Shown in pieces: positions 1-9,110 of a stretch of DNA of 64,000 bases (position 1 is its first letter; the number at the start of each line of letters is the position of its first letter). Source of the stretch: DASUBN01 sp036500225 (GTDB lineage Bacteria; Pseudomonadota; Gammaproteobacteria; Natronospirales; REEB76); assembly GCA_036500225.1 (NCBI GenBank), contig DASYCJ010000118.1:28359-92358 (forward strand), given 5' to 3'. Both the position numbers and the translations under genes were made by a program. The notes below the pieces were generated by a model. That model was not told where the DNA came from and did no database searches. It was given only the letters and a program-made list of their open reading frames with translations.

Positions 1-174
1 GAGTTGAGGGACTTGCTGGCGGATGAATTGCTGCTGGCGTTGCCGCTCGTGCCCCGGCATGAAGGCGACGCCGCATGTGGAGGCTTCATGGGATCCGCGG
101 AGAAGAACGCGGAGCCCGCTGAAGTCAGGAAGAACCCGTTTGCAGAACTGGCCAAGTTGAAACGCGGCCGGTGA
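1..174 (+). CDS. yceD: YceD/DUF177 family protein, 3' end only
   Basis: The first 57 codons visible are the tail of a protein whose start lies before the window. The end has the pattern of the YceD family, a small protein almost always encoded just upstream of rpmF: an acidic stretch, then LLLALPLVPRH, a lone Cys (ACGG), and a final NPFAELAKLK. YceD proteins have been connected with 23S rRNA accumulation and ribosome assembly, though the biochemical role is not firmly settled. The stop is 15 bases before rpmF, so the two are probably cotranscribed. Confidence 0.85.
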   Translation, partial: ELRDLLADELLLALPLVPRHEGDAACGGFMGSAEKNAEPAEVRKNPFAELAKLKRGR

Positions 175-189
175 ATCAGGAGTAGAAAA

Positions 190-372
190 ATGGCTGTCCA
201 GAAAAGTCGCGTAACCCCCTCCCGCCGTGGCCAGCGCCGTTCGCACGACGCGCTCACGGGCCCGACCCTGTCGGTCGAGTCCAGCACCGGTGAGACCCAC
301 CGTCGCCACCACATCACTGCCGACGGCTTCTACCGCGGCAAGAAGATCCTGAACACCAAGCGGGACGACTGA
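190..372 (+). CDS. rpmF: 50S ribosomal protein L32 (bL32)
   Basis: A 60-residue basic protein of the large ribosomal subunit. It begins MAVQKSRVTPSRRGQRRSHD and carries the conserved HHITADGFYRGKK segment near the C-terminus. It has no cysteines, so this is the zinc-free form found in E. coli-like bacteria. A CAGGAG ribosome binding site sits a few bases before the ATG. The order yceD-rpmF-plsX-fabH is a classic bacterial operon coupling ribosome and fatty acid/phospholipid synthesis. Confidence 0.97.
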   Translation: MAVQKSRVTPSRRGQRRSHDALTGPTLSVESSTGETHRRHHITADGFYRGKKILNTKRDD

Positions 373-377
373 CGTTC

Positions 378-404
378 ATCCGCCCGCGCGTCGCGCGGGC
401 GGAT
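378..404 (+). other. Perfect hairpin between rpmF and plsX
   Basis: An 11-base-pair perfect GC-rich stem (ATCCGCCCGCG pairing with CGCGGGCGGAT) closes a 5-base loop immediately after the rpmF stop. There is no T-run after it, so it is not a classical Rho-independent terminator. It may stabilise or attenuate the transcript between the highly expressed L32 gene and plsX. That role is inferred; only the inverted repeat is directly seen. Confidence 0.6.
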
Positions 405-437
405 CCTCGACGGACTGGCATACCCGGATCCGCTCAG

Positions 438-1466
438 ATGAACCCCACCGTAACCATCGCACTGGATGCCATGGGCGGCGATCACGGACCTTCCGTGACC
501 GTCCCTGCGGCTGCCAGCGTGCTCGCCAAGCATTCCGAGCTCCGGCTGATCCTGGTCGGCCGCAAGGAAGTGCTGGAACCGCTCGCGCGTCGACACAGCC
601 ACCTCGGCGATCGCCTCCAGGTGCACCATGCTTCCCAGGAAGTGGGCATGGACGAGTTGCCGTCCCAGGCGCTGCGCGGCAAGAAAGATTCTTCCATGCG
701 CGTGGCCATCAACTTGGTGAAGTCGGGTGAGGCGGATGCCTGCGTGAGCGCAGGCAACACCGGCGCGCTCATGGCCACGGCGCGCTTCGTGCTCAAGACC
801 GTGAACGGCATCGACCGCCCCGCGATCTGCGCGCTGATCCCATCCCACGGGGGCCATACCCACATGCTCGACCTCGGCGCCAATGCAGACTGCACGCCGG
901 AACAACTGTTCCAGTTCGGCGTGATGGGCGCGGCCCTGGCCAGCGCCGTCTACAACCTCAACGAACCCCGCGTCGGTCTGCTCAACATCGGCGAGGAAGA
1001 GATCAAGGGTAACGAGAAGGTGAAGGAAGCTGCCCGGCTGCTCACCGAGAGCCATATCAATTACATCGGCTTCGTCGAGGGCAACGACATCTTCTCCCGC
1101 GACGTGGACGTGGTGGTGACCGACGGTTTCGTCGGCAACGTCTCCCTCAAGACCATGGAAGGCCTGGCTAAGATGATCAGCCAGATCATCCGCGAGGAGT
1201 TCCGCCGCACCTACCTCACCAAGCTCCTGGCCCTGGTGGCCATGCCGGTGCTGCATGTAGTGCGCAAACGTCTCGATACCCGGCACTATAATGGTGCGAG
1301 CCTCTTGGGGCTTCGAGGGGTGGTGGTGAAGAGCCACGGCGGTGCCGACAGTGTCGGTTTCGCCAGCGCCATCCGCATCGCCATCCTCGAGGTGCAGAAT
1401 AGGGTACCGCAGCGCATCGGCGCACTGATGGAAGAACAACTGGCTCAACTGCCGGGGGACCGATGA
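438..1466 (+). CDS. plsX: Phosphate acyltransferase PlsX
   Basis: A 342-residue protein of the usual PlsX length. PlsX converts acyl-ACP and phosphate to acyl-phosphate, which feeds PlsY in phosphatidic acid synthesis, and it works as a peripheral membrane protein. The N-terminal family signature DAMGGDHGP lies at residues 10-18, and the SAGNTGALMA and DGFVGNVSLKT blocks are also present. It follows rpmF by 65 bases. Its stop overlaps the fabH start in an ATGA arrangement, implying translational coupling. The ATG start has no obvious strong ribosome binding site but is placed as expected for the family. Confidence 0.96.
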   Translation: MNPTVTIALDAMGGDHGPSVTVPAAASVLAKHSELRLILVGRKEVLEPLARRHSHLGDRLQVHHASQEVGMDELPSQALRGKKDSSMRVAINLVKSGEADACVSAGNTGALMATARFVLKTVNGIDRPAICALIPSHGGHTHMLDLGANADCTPEQLFQFGVMGAALASAVYNLNEPRVGLLNIGEEEIKGNEKVKEAARLLTESHINYIGFVEGNDIFSRDVDVVVTDGFVGNVSLKTMEGLAKMISQIIREEFRRTYLTKLLALVAMPVLHVVRKRLDTRHYNGASLLGLRGVVVKSHGGADSVGFASAIRIAILEVQNRVPQRIGALMEEQLAQLPGDR

Positions 1467-2437
1467 AAGAGCTCTACGCGCGCATCGCCGGCACCGGCCG
1501 CTGCCTCCCGGATCGGATACTGACCAATGCCGACCTGGAGAGGATGGTCGAGACCAGCGACGAGTGGATCAAGAGCCGTACTGGCATCGAGCGCCGCCAC
1601 ATCATCGCGGACGATGAGACCAACCTGGATCTCTGCGAGCGTGCGTCGCGTAACGCCATGGAGATGGCCGGCGTCACCGCCGGGGATATCGACCTGGTGA
1701 TTGTCGGTACCACTACGCCTGACCAGGTGTTCCCCAACATGGGCTGCCTCTTGCAGCGCCGGCTCGGCATCCACGGTCCCATGGCTTTCAGCCTGGAAGC
1801 GGCCTGCACCGGCTTCATCTACGCCCTGAACATCGCTGAGAAGTTCGTGAAGACCGGTGCTTCCAAGCGCGCACTGGTAGTGGGGGCCGAGACCCTCTCG
1901 CGCATGGTGGACTGGACCGACCGTAACACCTGCGTGTTGTTCGGTGACGGCGCTGGCGCCGTGGTGCTGGAAGCTTCGGAACAGCCGGGCATCCTCTCCA
2001 CGCACGTGCATGCGGACGGCCAGTACGCGGATCTTCTGTATTTCCCTTCCGGTGTGTCGAAGAAACCCGAAGATTTCCACGCCCGGCGTGACTACATCCA
2101 GATGAAGGGCAACGAGGTCTTCAAGGTGGCGGTCACCAAGCTGGGCGAAGTGGCCCAGGAAGCGCTCACTGCCAACAACATGAAGGGCGAGGAACTGGAT
2201 TGGCTGGTACCGCACCAGGCCAACATGCGCATCATCGAAGGCACTGCCAAGAAGCTCAAGCTGCCCATGGATCGGGTGGTGGTCACGGTGCAGGACCACG
2301 GCAATACCTCCACAGCCTCAGTGCCGATGGCATTGGACGTGGCGGTGCGGGATGGCCGCATCAAGCGTGGCCAGCTACTGCTGCTGGAAGCTTTCGGCGG
2401 CGGATTCACTTGGGGTTCGGCGCTGCTGCGCTTCTGA
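1463..2437 (+). CDS. fabH: 3-oxoacyl-ACP synthase III (KAS III)
   Basis: A 324-residue condensing enzyme that starts type II fatty acid synthesis by joining an acyl-CoA primer to malonyl-ACP. The catalytic triad is visible: Cys115 in LEAACTGF, His251 in VPHQANMRI and Asn281 in DHGNTSTAS. The GDGAGAVVLE block is also present. The start overlaps plsX by 4 bases. In most proteobacteria fabD and fabG follow, but here the gene ends at a terminator and the opposite strand takes over, so the fab cluster is split in this genome. Confidence 0.97.
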   Translation: MKELYARIAGTGRCLPDRILTNADLERMVETSDEWIKSRTGIERRHIIADDETNLDLCERASRNAMEMAGVTAGDIDLVIVGTTTPDQVFPNMGCLLQRRLGIHGPMAFSLEAACTGFIYALNIAEKFVKTGASKRALVVGAETLSRMVDWTDRNTCVLFGDGAGAVVLEASEQPGILSTHVHADGQYADLLYFPSGVSKKPEDFHARRDYIQMKGNEVFKVAVTKLGEVAQEALTANNMKGEELDWLVPHQANMRIIEGTAKKLKLPMDRVVVTVQDHGNTSTASVPMALDVAVRDGRIKRGQLLLLEAFGGGFTWGSALLRF

Positions 2438-2460
2438 GCCGATCCAGGACAGGATGAAAT

Positions 2461-2486
2461 AAAGGGGAGCAGATGCTCCCCTTTTT
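2461..2486. terminator. Rho-independent terminator, bidirectional
   Basis: A 10-base-pair perfect stem (AAAGGGGAGC with GCTCCCCTTT) around an AGAT loop, flanked by A-rich and T-rich tracts. It sits between the convergent ends of fabH and the sortilin-like gene and can serve both directions. Confidence 0.9.
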
Positions 2487-2504
2487 CGTCTCTGACTCAG
2501 CCAA

Positions 2505-5500
2505 TCATAACTTCGGGGCCGGCTTCACAGCGATCGGTTCGCCAACCAATACCGTAGGAGCACCGGCGGCGAAGGCTGCCTTGTTGTAATCCGGCACATC
2601 TTTCTGCAACAGGGCATTGAACTTACCCAGTACGTCGCCCAACTTCGGGGTCAGTTCATTATCCAGGTCGGTCACTGACTGCAGTATCGGCTGGGGGTCG
2701 CCGGCCACGCCGAAGGACAGGAACTGTAGTTCCTCATTGAGCTTCGCTAGGTAGTGGATGTCATCCTCCGGCGCGTCTCGCTGCACGTCGGTGTTGTACA
2801 CCGAAGACTTGAGGTCGCCCAGCTTCTTGGACAAGCTCTTGGCAGCCTCCGCGACCGACTTGTACTTGGCCTTGTCCGCGTCTTCCATGTCGTCTACGTG
2901 GCCGGTGAAATCATCCAGACTGCCCTTCATGGCGGTGAGGCGGTTCAACATGTCTGCGAAGGCGTCCATCTCACTGCGCAGGCGCAGTGCCATGGCGAGC
3001 TGGGTCTTGTCCTGGTCCAGGGAGAACTGCTGGTTAGGGTCGAAGATCACTTTCGCCTGGGCGGTCTGGGTCTTGCCGTCCACCGTCACGGTGAAGTTGT
3101 AGGTCCCCGGCAGCACTAAGGGACCGCCGCTGCTGCCGCCTTCCTCGCCACTGCCGCCGCTGAACTGCTTCTCGAAGTCCAGCTTGGTGGCAGGGTCGTA
3201 CTGCATGTTCCAGACGTAGCGATTGATGCCCTGTTTCGAGGGACCATAGACGGTGGCGACGGTGGTGCCCGCCGCATCCGTGACCACGATCTTCACCGGG
3301 CTCTTGCCGTCGTCGTCGTCGTCGCCTTTGATCTCTTTCTTGAGGTAGTAATCCAACACCACGCCACCAGGCGCGTCGGGTGCACTGTAGCTCACTTGGG
3401 TTTCGCCGCCGCGGGACCAGGTCACGTAGTGGGTGCCATCGCCGGCGCCGAACAGATGGAAGTCCTGGGAGGCGACCTTGTCATCCATCTCCTCGAAGGG
3501 GCGGATGTCATCGAATACGAACAGGCCGCGGCCATGGGTGGCCACCGCCAAGTCATGATCCATGAACTTCACGTCGAACACCGGCACCGTGGGGAAGCCA
3601 GCCTTCACTTGCTGCCAGTGGTCACCCGCATCACGCGAATACCACATGCCGGTCATGTTGCCGAGCATGAGGAAGCCTTTCACTTCCGGGCTCTCGCGCA
3701 CCACCATCACCGCCTGGTCCGGCAGGCCCTTGTCGATGCGGCTCCAGCTCTTGCCATAGTTACTGGTCTTGTAGACGTAGGCGTGTTTGTCGTCCAGTTC
3801 GTGGGCATCGAAGCCCAGGTAGGCAGTGCCCGCGTCATAAGGCGAGACGCCGATCTGGTAGACGCGAGCCCATTTTGGTGCGCCTGAAGGCGTCACTGCA
3901 TTCCAGGTCTTGCCGCCATCGCGGGAGAGCTGCACCAGGCCATCGTCGGTACCCACCCAGATCACTTTCTCATCGGAGGGGGCGAGGGTGATGGAGAGAA
4001 TGGTGTCGTAGGTCTCGGCGCCGGAGATGTCCTTGTTTACGGGGCCGCCGGACAGTTCCTGCTTGCTCTTGTCGTTGCGGGTCAGGTCGCCGGAGAGATC
4101 GGTCCAATGGATGCCGCCATCGGTGCTGCGAAGCAGCGCATTGCCGCCGATGTACACGGTCTGGGCATTGCTGGGAGAGACCGCGATGGGCGAGGTCCAG
4201 TTGAAGCGGTACTTGGAGTCCGCCATCTTCATGTCCGAGATGAAACCGGGACCGTGCAGGTAGGGCACGGTGAAGACCGTGCGATGGGTCTTGGTATTGA
4301 ACTGGGTGATGGCGCCGTCCTGAGCGTCCACATATACGATGTTGGGATCGCTGGGGGCGGGCACTGTGTATTCGCCATCCCCTCCTGTCACCGAGAACCA
4401 GTCATTGCCGTCCACCTGGTTGTTGGCCAGCGAACTCGAGGGGCCGCACCAGGCGCTGTTGTCTTGCAGGCCTGCGCAAAGGTTACGAGGCCAGCTGCTG
4501 TCGACCCCGACCATGTAATCCTGTGCCAGGGTCATGCCATCCAGGAAGCGCCAACTCTTGGCACCATCCAGACTCAGGTAGGCGCCGCCGTCATTTCCCT
4601 GGATGATGCGATTGGAGTCGCTGGGGTCGATCCAGATGGCGTGATGATCCACATGCACCCCCGGGTCCACATAGTGGGCGGTCTTACCGCCATCCAGGGA
4701 GCGCATCATGAAGAAGGATAGGAAGTAGACCTTGTCCGCGTCGTCTGGCGAGACCAGCATGTGCGAGAAGTAGAAGGGACGCACGTCCAGATTGTGGTTG
4801 TTGTTAGTCTTGGTCCAGCTGTCACCCATGTCGTTGGAAGTCCACAGCAGGCCTTCACTGGGCTTGGTCTCGATCAGTGCGTAGACCCGGTCCGGGTTGC
4901 TGGGAGCCACTGCTACGGCGATACGGCCCAGGATGCCATCCGGCAGGTCTTTGCTGAGTTTCTTCCAGGTGTCGCCACCATCCAGTGAACGCCAGATGCC
5001 GCTCTCGATGCCGCCGTCGTCCATGTTCCAGGGATAGCGCACCACCTGCCACATGCCGGCGAACAACACCTTGGGGTTGGCGGGGGACATGCTGAGATCC
5101 GAGGCGCCGGTGTGCTCGCTCACGAACAGCACCTTCTTCCAGGTCTTACCGCCGTCCACGGTCTTGAATACGCCGCGGTCGGGATTCGGTCCCCAGGTGT
5201 GGCCGATGGCAGCCACCCACACGGTGTTGGCATCCTCGGGGCTGACCAAGACCCGGGAGATCTGTCCCACGTCTTTCAGGCCCATCTGCTGCCAGGTCTT
5301 GCCAGCATCCGGCGAGAAATAGATACCGGCGCCGTCGGTGACGTCGTTACGGATGTTGGCTTCTCCGGTGCCGACCCACACGTAGTTGGGATTGGTGGGG
5401 GCGAGGGCGATGGCGCCAATGGAGCCGGTGGCCTCGTGCTCGAAGATCGGACTGAAGCTCAAGCCACCGTCGGTGGTCTTCCACACGCCGCCGGCGGCGC

Positions 5501-5699
5501 CACCGACGTAATAGATGCTGGAGTTGCCCGGCACGCCCACCACTGCAGAGACCCGGCCGCCGGCGTTGGCCGGACCCAGGTTGCGGAACTTGAGGTTCTG
5601 GAAGGCATCGGGAGGCGCGCTATCATCAGAGGCATAGCCCGCCGTGGCGGCGAGCGCCAGGCAGAGACCAAGGAGCAGGGATCCGGCGCGACTGTGCAT
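2505..5699 (-). CDS. Secreted sortilin/VPS10-like BNR-repeat protein
   Basis: A 1064-residue protein from the chosen start. The ATG at 5699 has a strong GGAGGA ribosome binding site and opens a clean signal peptide (MHSRAGSLLLGLCLALAATAGYA). An upstream in-frame start at 5747 has no such site. The N-terminal two thirds contain many beta-propeller/BNR repeats of the S-x-D-x-G-x-T-W type (TTDGGLSFSP, SPDAGKTWQQ, TVDGGKTWKK, SLDGGDTWKK). The C-terminal third carries an Asp run (KGDDDDDGKSP) and a helical region. Such proteins are exported and often annotated as glycosyl hydrolases without catalytic proof. It lies last in the type II secretion operon, so it could be a substrate of that system; this is inferred. 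Confidence 0.85.
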   Translation of the reverse strand: MHSRAGSLLLGLCLALAATAGYASDDSAPPDAFQNLKFRNLGPANAGGRVSAVVGVPGNSSIYYVGGAAGGVWKTTDGGLSFSPIFEHEATGSIGAIALAPTNPNYVWVGTGEANIRNDVTDGAGIYFSPDAGKTWQQMGLKDVGQISRVLVSPEDANTVWVAAIGHTWGPNPDRGVFKTVDGGKTWKKVLFVSEHTGASDLSMSPANPKVLFAGMWQVVRYPWNMDDGGIESGIWRSLDGGDTWKKLSKDLPDGILGRIAVAVAPSNPDRVYALIETKPSEGLLWTSNDMGDSWTKTNNNHNLDVRPFYFSHMLVSPDDADKVYFLSFFMMRSLDGGKTAHYVDPGVHVDHHAIWIDPSDSNRIIQGNDGGAYLSLDGAKSWRFLDGMTLAQDYMVGVDSSWPRNLCAGLQDNSAWCGPSSSLANNQVDGNDWFSVTGGDGEYTVPAPSDPNIVYVDAQDGAITQFNTKTHRTVFTVPYLHGPGFISDMKMADSKYRFNWTSPIAVSPSNAQTVYIGGNALLRSTDGGIHWTDLSGDLTRNDKSKQELSGGPVNKDISGAETYDTILSITLAPSDEKVIWVGTDDGLVQLSRDGGKTWNAVTPSGAPKWARVYQIGVSPYDAGTAYLGFDAHELDDKHAYVYKTSNYGKSWSRIDKGLPDQAVMVVRESPEVKGFLMLGNMTGMWYSRDAGDHWQQVKAGFPTVPVFDVKFMDHDLAVATHGRGLFVFDDIRPFEEMDDKVASQDFHLFGAGDGTHYVTWSRGGETQVSYSAPDAPGGVVLDYYLKKEIKGDDDDDGKSPVKIVVTDAAGTTVATVYGPSKQGINRYVWNMQYDPATKLDFEKQFSGGSGEEGGSSGGPLVLPGTYNFTVTVDGKTQTAQAKVIFDPNQQFSLDQDKTQLAMALRLRSEMDAFADMLNRLTAMKGSLDDFTGHVDDMEDADKAKYKSVAEAAKSLSKKLGDLKSSVYNTDVQRDAPEDDIHYLAKLNEELQFLSFGVAGDPQPILQSVTDLDNELTPKLGDVLGKFNALLQKDVPDYNKAAFAAGAPTVLVGEPIAVKPAPKL

Positions 5700-5800
5700 G
5701 ACATCCTCCACTGATTGATGGCTCATCCGGCCTGAAGAGCCGGTCATGGATAGGTCCTATACCCCTTAGTCAGTCCTGATGGCCCGAAGTTTCGGGTTGC

Positions 5801-6376
5801 TTAGAAATAGAAACGCGCCCTGAGGCTGGTGATGTTGGTGAACTGGCTGTCGTGGGAGTAGCTCAGGCCCAACGAGAGCCAGGAGGTGACATCCACCAGC
5901 AGCCCTACACCCGCTTCATTACTGGGCGAGTCGAGATAGTTGTGGGCCAGCCAGCCATCCAATTCGACGCGCTGCCAGGCGCGGCGGCGAAGACCCACTT
6001 CAAGCCGGTAGCCATCCTGAGTGGTGATGGTATTGAGAGCCTGGTCGCGTCGGTTGAGGTACAGGATGTCCGTATAGACGTCGGTGCGATCGTCTATGCC
6101 ATCCTCGGCGGCGATACCGATGTCGTAGTCCTTGCTGCTGAGGCCCGCCGGGTAGCTGGGTTTCTGGTAACCCGCCACCAATTGTACGGCGTTCATGAAG
6201 CTATAGGACACGTCGCCGAATATGCTGCTACCGTTGCCGCCGTCCTGGGGCATCACGGTCACGTGGCCCACATCCAGGTAGTCGTAGCTGAAGTTGGGCG
6301 TGGTGGCGAGCGCTGGCAGCGGGGCCAGCAGCAGGCAGGCAGCCAAAAGTAGTGGTCTCACGGAGGTTCCCTTCAT
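5801..6376 (-). CDS. Small outer membrane beta-barrel protein
   Basis: A 191-residue protein with a signal peptide (LLLAACLLLAPLPALA) followed by alternating polar/hydrophobic strands and a terminal aromatic residue (SLRARFYF). This is the pattern of an outer membrane beta-barrel whose last strand is recognised by the BAM machinery. An ATG at 6376 is preferred; an in-frame TTG at 6382 touches the gspF stop. It is translationally close to gspF, at the position where some operons carry other gsp genes, but it does not resemble GspN or a pseudopilin. Its function is not recognised. Confidence 0.7.
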   Translation of the reverse strand: MKGTSVRPLLLAACLLLAPLPALATTPNFSYDYLDVGHVTVMPQDGGNGSSIFGDVSYSFMNAVQLVAGYQKPSYPAGLSSKDYDIGIAAEDGIDDRTDVYTDILYLNRRDQALNTITTQDGYRLEVGLRRRAWQRVELDGWLAHNYLDSPSNEAGVGLLVDVTSWLSLGLSYSHDSQFTNITSLRARFYF

Positions 6377-6378
6377 GT

Positions 6379-7593
6379 TCAATGCACCATTGTATTCATA
6401 TCGAAGATGGGCAGCAGCACGCCGAGCACGATCACCATCACCAGGCCGCCCATGAGCAGGATCAGCACCGGTTCGAATATGCCCACCATGCGTGCGGTCA
6501 GGGCTTCCAGCTCCCGCTCCTGATGTTGTGCTGCACGTTCCAGCATCTGCGAGAGCTGGCCGCTGGTCTCGCCGCTGGCGATGAGATGTACGGTGATGGG
6601 GGGAAACAGCCGGCTGCGGCTCAGGGCCTGGCTGATGGATGAGCCTTCGCGTACCCGCAAAGTGGCGTCCGACACCGCCTCACGCATGGGGATGTTTTCC
6701 ACCACCTCACCGGAGATGCGCAGCGCTTCTAGCACCGGTACGCCAGAGCCCGCCAGGATGCTCAGGGTACGGGTGAAGCGCGCGGTGTTGAGGCCGCGTA
6801 CCAGGCGGCCGACCAAAGGCAGCTTGAGCTGGCGTGCATCCCAGCGCTTGCGAACCTCGGGATTGCGGAACATATAGGAGATGCCGAAGCTTGCGGCGAT
6901 CAGCAGGATCAGGAGATAGATGCCTTCATGGCGCAGGGTGTCGCTGATCCAGATCAACACCTGGGTCAGCACCGGCAGCGCCTTCTTGGACTGGATGTAG
7001 ACCGCTGTGATCTTCGGCACCACGTAGATCATGAGCATGGTCACGATGAACAGGGCCACCACCGTGAGGATGACGGGGTAGAGCATGGCGAGACCGATCT
7101 TCTGCCGCAGTTGCTGCCGGCTCTCGGCGTAATCCGCCAGGCGTTCCAGCACGCCGTCCAGGTGTCCGGTGTGTTCACCGGCGGCTACTGTGGAACGGAA
7201 AATTTCGGGGAACACGTGCGGGAACTGCCCCAGTCCCTGGGCCAGGGTGTGGCCTTCCATGACGCGGGCCCGCACCGCCAGTAGCATGCTCTTCAGGCGC
7301 GGTTTCTCGGATTGTTCCGAGGCGGCCAACAAGGCTTCTTCCACCGGCAAAGCTGAGCGCACCAGGGTGGCGAGTTGCCGTGTCACGAGTGCCAGGTCTG
7401 AGGCGCTGATGCCGCGGCCGATGCCAAAGGCCCGTGGCGCACTGCTCTCGCGCTCGGCGGCCTCGCTGACTTCCAGGGGCGTAAGGCCCTGTTCCCGCAG
7501 TTGTTGGCGTACCTGGCGCGGCGTATCACCTTCCAGGACGCCTTTTTGTTCGCGGCCCTTGGGGTCGAGTGCGATGTAGACGAAGGCGCCCAT
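6379..7593 (-). CDS. gspF: Type II secretion inner membrane platform protein GspF
   Basis: A 404-residue polytopic protein with two repeated GspF domains (about residues 70-195 and 270-395) and three membrane segments. The segments are near residues 170-190 (MLYPVILTVVALFIVTMLMI), 220-240 and 375-400. It is the cytoplasmic membrane platform that couples the GspE ATPase to pseudopilus assembly. Length and domain layout are normal. It starts just after the gspE stop and belongs to a gspC-D-E-F run. A type IV pilus PilC assignment is less likely because of the secretin and GspC partners. Confidence 0.94.
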   Translation of the reverse strand: MGAFVYIALDPKGREQKGVLEGDTPRQVRQQLREQGLTPLEVSEAAERESSAPRAFGIGRGISASDLALVTRQLATLVRSALPVEEALLAASEQSEKPRLKSMLLAVRARVMEGHTLAQGLGQFPHVFPEIFRSTVAAGEHTGHLDGVLERLADYAESRQQLRQKIGLAMLYPVILTVVALFIVTMLMIYVVPKITAVYIQSKKALPVLTQVLIWISDTLRHEGIYLLILLIAASFGISYMFRNPEVRKRWDARQLKLPLVGRLVRGLNTARFTRTLSILAGSGVPVLEALRISGEVVENIPMREAVSDATLRVREGSSISQALSRSRLFPPITVHLIASGETSGQLSQMLERAAQHQERELEALTARMVGIFEPVLILLMGGLVMVIVLGVLLPIFDMNTMVH

Positions 7594-7595
7594 GT

Positions 7596-9110
7596 TCAGC
7601 CTTCGCGCGTGACGCGCAGCACTTCTTCGACGCTGGTGATCCCGGCCAACACCAGGCGCTTGCCGTCGTCACGGATGCTGGGCGTGAGAGTACGAGCCTG
7701 TTTCTCCAGCGCCTGTTCGCCGCTGCCATCGTGGATCATGGAGCGCATATCCTCGTCCACCACCACCATCTCGTAGATGCCGGTGCGACCTCGGTAGCCG
7801 GTGCGCTTACAGAGTTCGCAGCCTACTGGTTTGTACAGAGTCGGCGGCTGGGTCTTGGAGAGATCGAATACCTTGCACTCGCGCTCGCCGGCGGGATAGG
7901 GCTGCTTGCAATCGTGGCACAGGATGCGCACCAGTCGCTGCGCCAGCATACCGAGGAGGGAGGAAGAGAGCAGGAAAGGCTCCACACCCATATCGCGCAG
8001 ACGCGTGACAGCACCGACGGCAGTGTTGGTATGCAGGGTCGAGAGTACCAAGTGGCCCGTCAAGCTCGCTTGTACCGCGATCTCGGCGGTCTCCAGGTCG
8101 CGGATCTCACCCACCATCACCACGTCCGGATCCTGACGCAGGATGGCGCGCAGCCCGCGAGCGAAAGTCATCTCCACGCGCGCGTTCACCTGGGTCTGGC
8201 CGATACCGTCGATGTAGTACTCGATAGGGTCTTCGACCGTCATGATGTTGCGGCTGCGGTCGTTGAGCCGGGTCAGGCTCGCATACAGCGTGGTGGTCTT
8301 GCCGGAGCCGGTGGGGCCCGTCACCAGGATGATGCCGTGGGGTTTGTGGATGATCTCGTTGATGAGGTCACGGGTCTTGGGGTTCATGCCCAAGTGCTCA
8401 AGGTCCAGGCGACCCGCCTGCTTATCGAGCAAGCGCAGCACCACCCGTTCGCCGTGGCCGGAGGGGATGGTGGAGACGCGCACGTCGACCGCCCGGCCTG
8501 CGATGCGGATGGAGATGCGGCCATCCTGGGGCAGACGTTTCTCGGCGATGTCCAGCTTGGCCATAACCTTGATGCGCGACACCACCAGGGGCGCCACGCC
8601 GAGCTTACGTTCCAGCACCACTCGCAGCACGCCATCCACGCGAAAGCGCACCACCAGACGGTTCTCGAAGGGTTCGATGTGGATGTCGGAGCCGTTCTCC
8701 TTCACCGCTTCAGTGAGGAGGGCATTGATGAGCCGGATGATGGGCGCATCGTCCTCGCTTTCGACCAGGTCCTCGGGTTCCGGGAGCGCCTGGGCGATGC
8801 TGTCGAGGTCCAGGCTGCCGTCCAGGTCGTCCATCACCATGGCGGCACCGGACTGACCCTCGTAGGCCTGCTGCAGCATTGAATCGAATTCCTCGCGGCT
8901 GACTTCCCGCAAGGTGAGCGGTACGCCGAGCACGCGGCGCGCCTCCAACAATGATTCAGGGTTCACGTCATTGCGATGCACCAGGGTCGCCGCACCGCTC
9001 TCCAGGCTCTCCACCAGGAGACCGTGACGTTTGGCGAAGGAGAAGGGGATGCGCTGGCGCGCCGCCGGTTCGCCCGCCGATACCTTAGGCAGCGCGGGCG
9101 TGGGATCCAT
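7596..9110 (-). CDS. gspE: Type II secretion ATPase GspE
   Basis: A 504-residue hexameric secretion ATPase. Visible motifs are the Walker A GPTGSGKTTT (about residue 262), the Asp box, the Walker B-type MVGEIRDLETAEIA, the His box, and a four-cysteine zinc motif (CHDC and CELC) near residues 395-435. The N-terminal part before about residue 130 matches the GspL-binding region of the family. The start overlaps the gspD end by 26 bases, suggesting coupling. It powers pseudopilus extension in the cytoplasm through GspL and GspF. Confidence 0.95.
   Translation of the reverse strand: MDPTPALPKVSAGEPAARQRIPFSFAKRHGLLVESLESGAATLVHRNDVNPESLLEARRVLGVPLTLREVSREEFDSMLQQAYEGQSGAAMVMDDLDGSLDLDSIAQALPEPEDLVESEDDAPIIRLINALLTEAVKENGSDIHIEPFENRLVVRFRVDGVLRVVLERKLGVAPLVVSRIKVMAKLDIAEKRLPQDGRISIRIAGRAVDVRVSTIPSGHGERVVLRLLDKQAGRLDLEHLGMNPKTRDLINEIIHKPHGIILVTGPTGSGKTTTLYASLTRLNDRSRNIMTVEDPIEYYIDGIGQTQVNARVEMTFARGLRAILRQDPDVVMVGEIRDLETAEIAVQASLTGHLVLSTLHTNTAVGAVTRLRDMGVEPFLLSSSLLGMLAQRLVRILCHDCKQPYPAGERECKVFDLSKTQPPTLYKPVGCELCKRTGYRGRTGIYEMVVVDEDMRSMIHDGSGEQALEKQARTLTPSIRDDGKRLVLAGITSVEEVLRVTREG

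Noticed and set aside
330..1448. Long minus-strand open frame of 372 codons opposite plsX
   Set aside because: It lies antisense to a clear PlsX gene and has His/Ala/Gly-biased composition of a GC-rich shadow frame, with no family motif.
5783..5796. CCCGAA-GT-TTCGGG hairpin as a terminator after the small barrel gene
   Set aside because: The stem is only six pairs and has no T-run on the minus strand, so termination between the barrel and sortilin-like genes is not supported.
7569..8882. Plus-strand open frame of 437 codons opposite gspE
   Set aside because: Fully antisense to an unmistakable GspE; composition is His/Val/Gly-rich shadow and no domain is recognisable.
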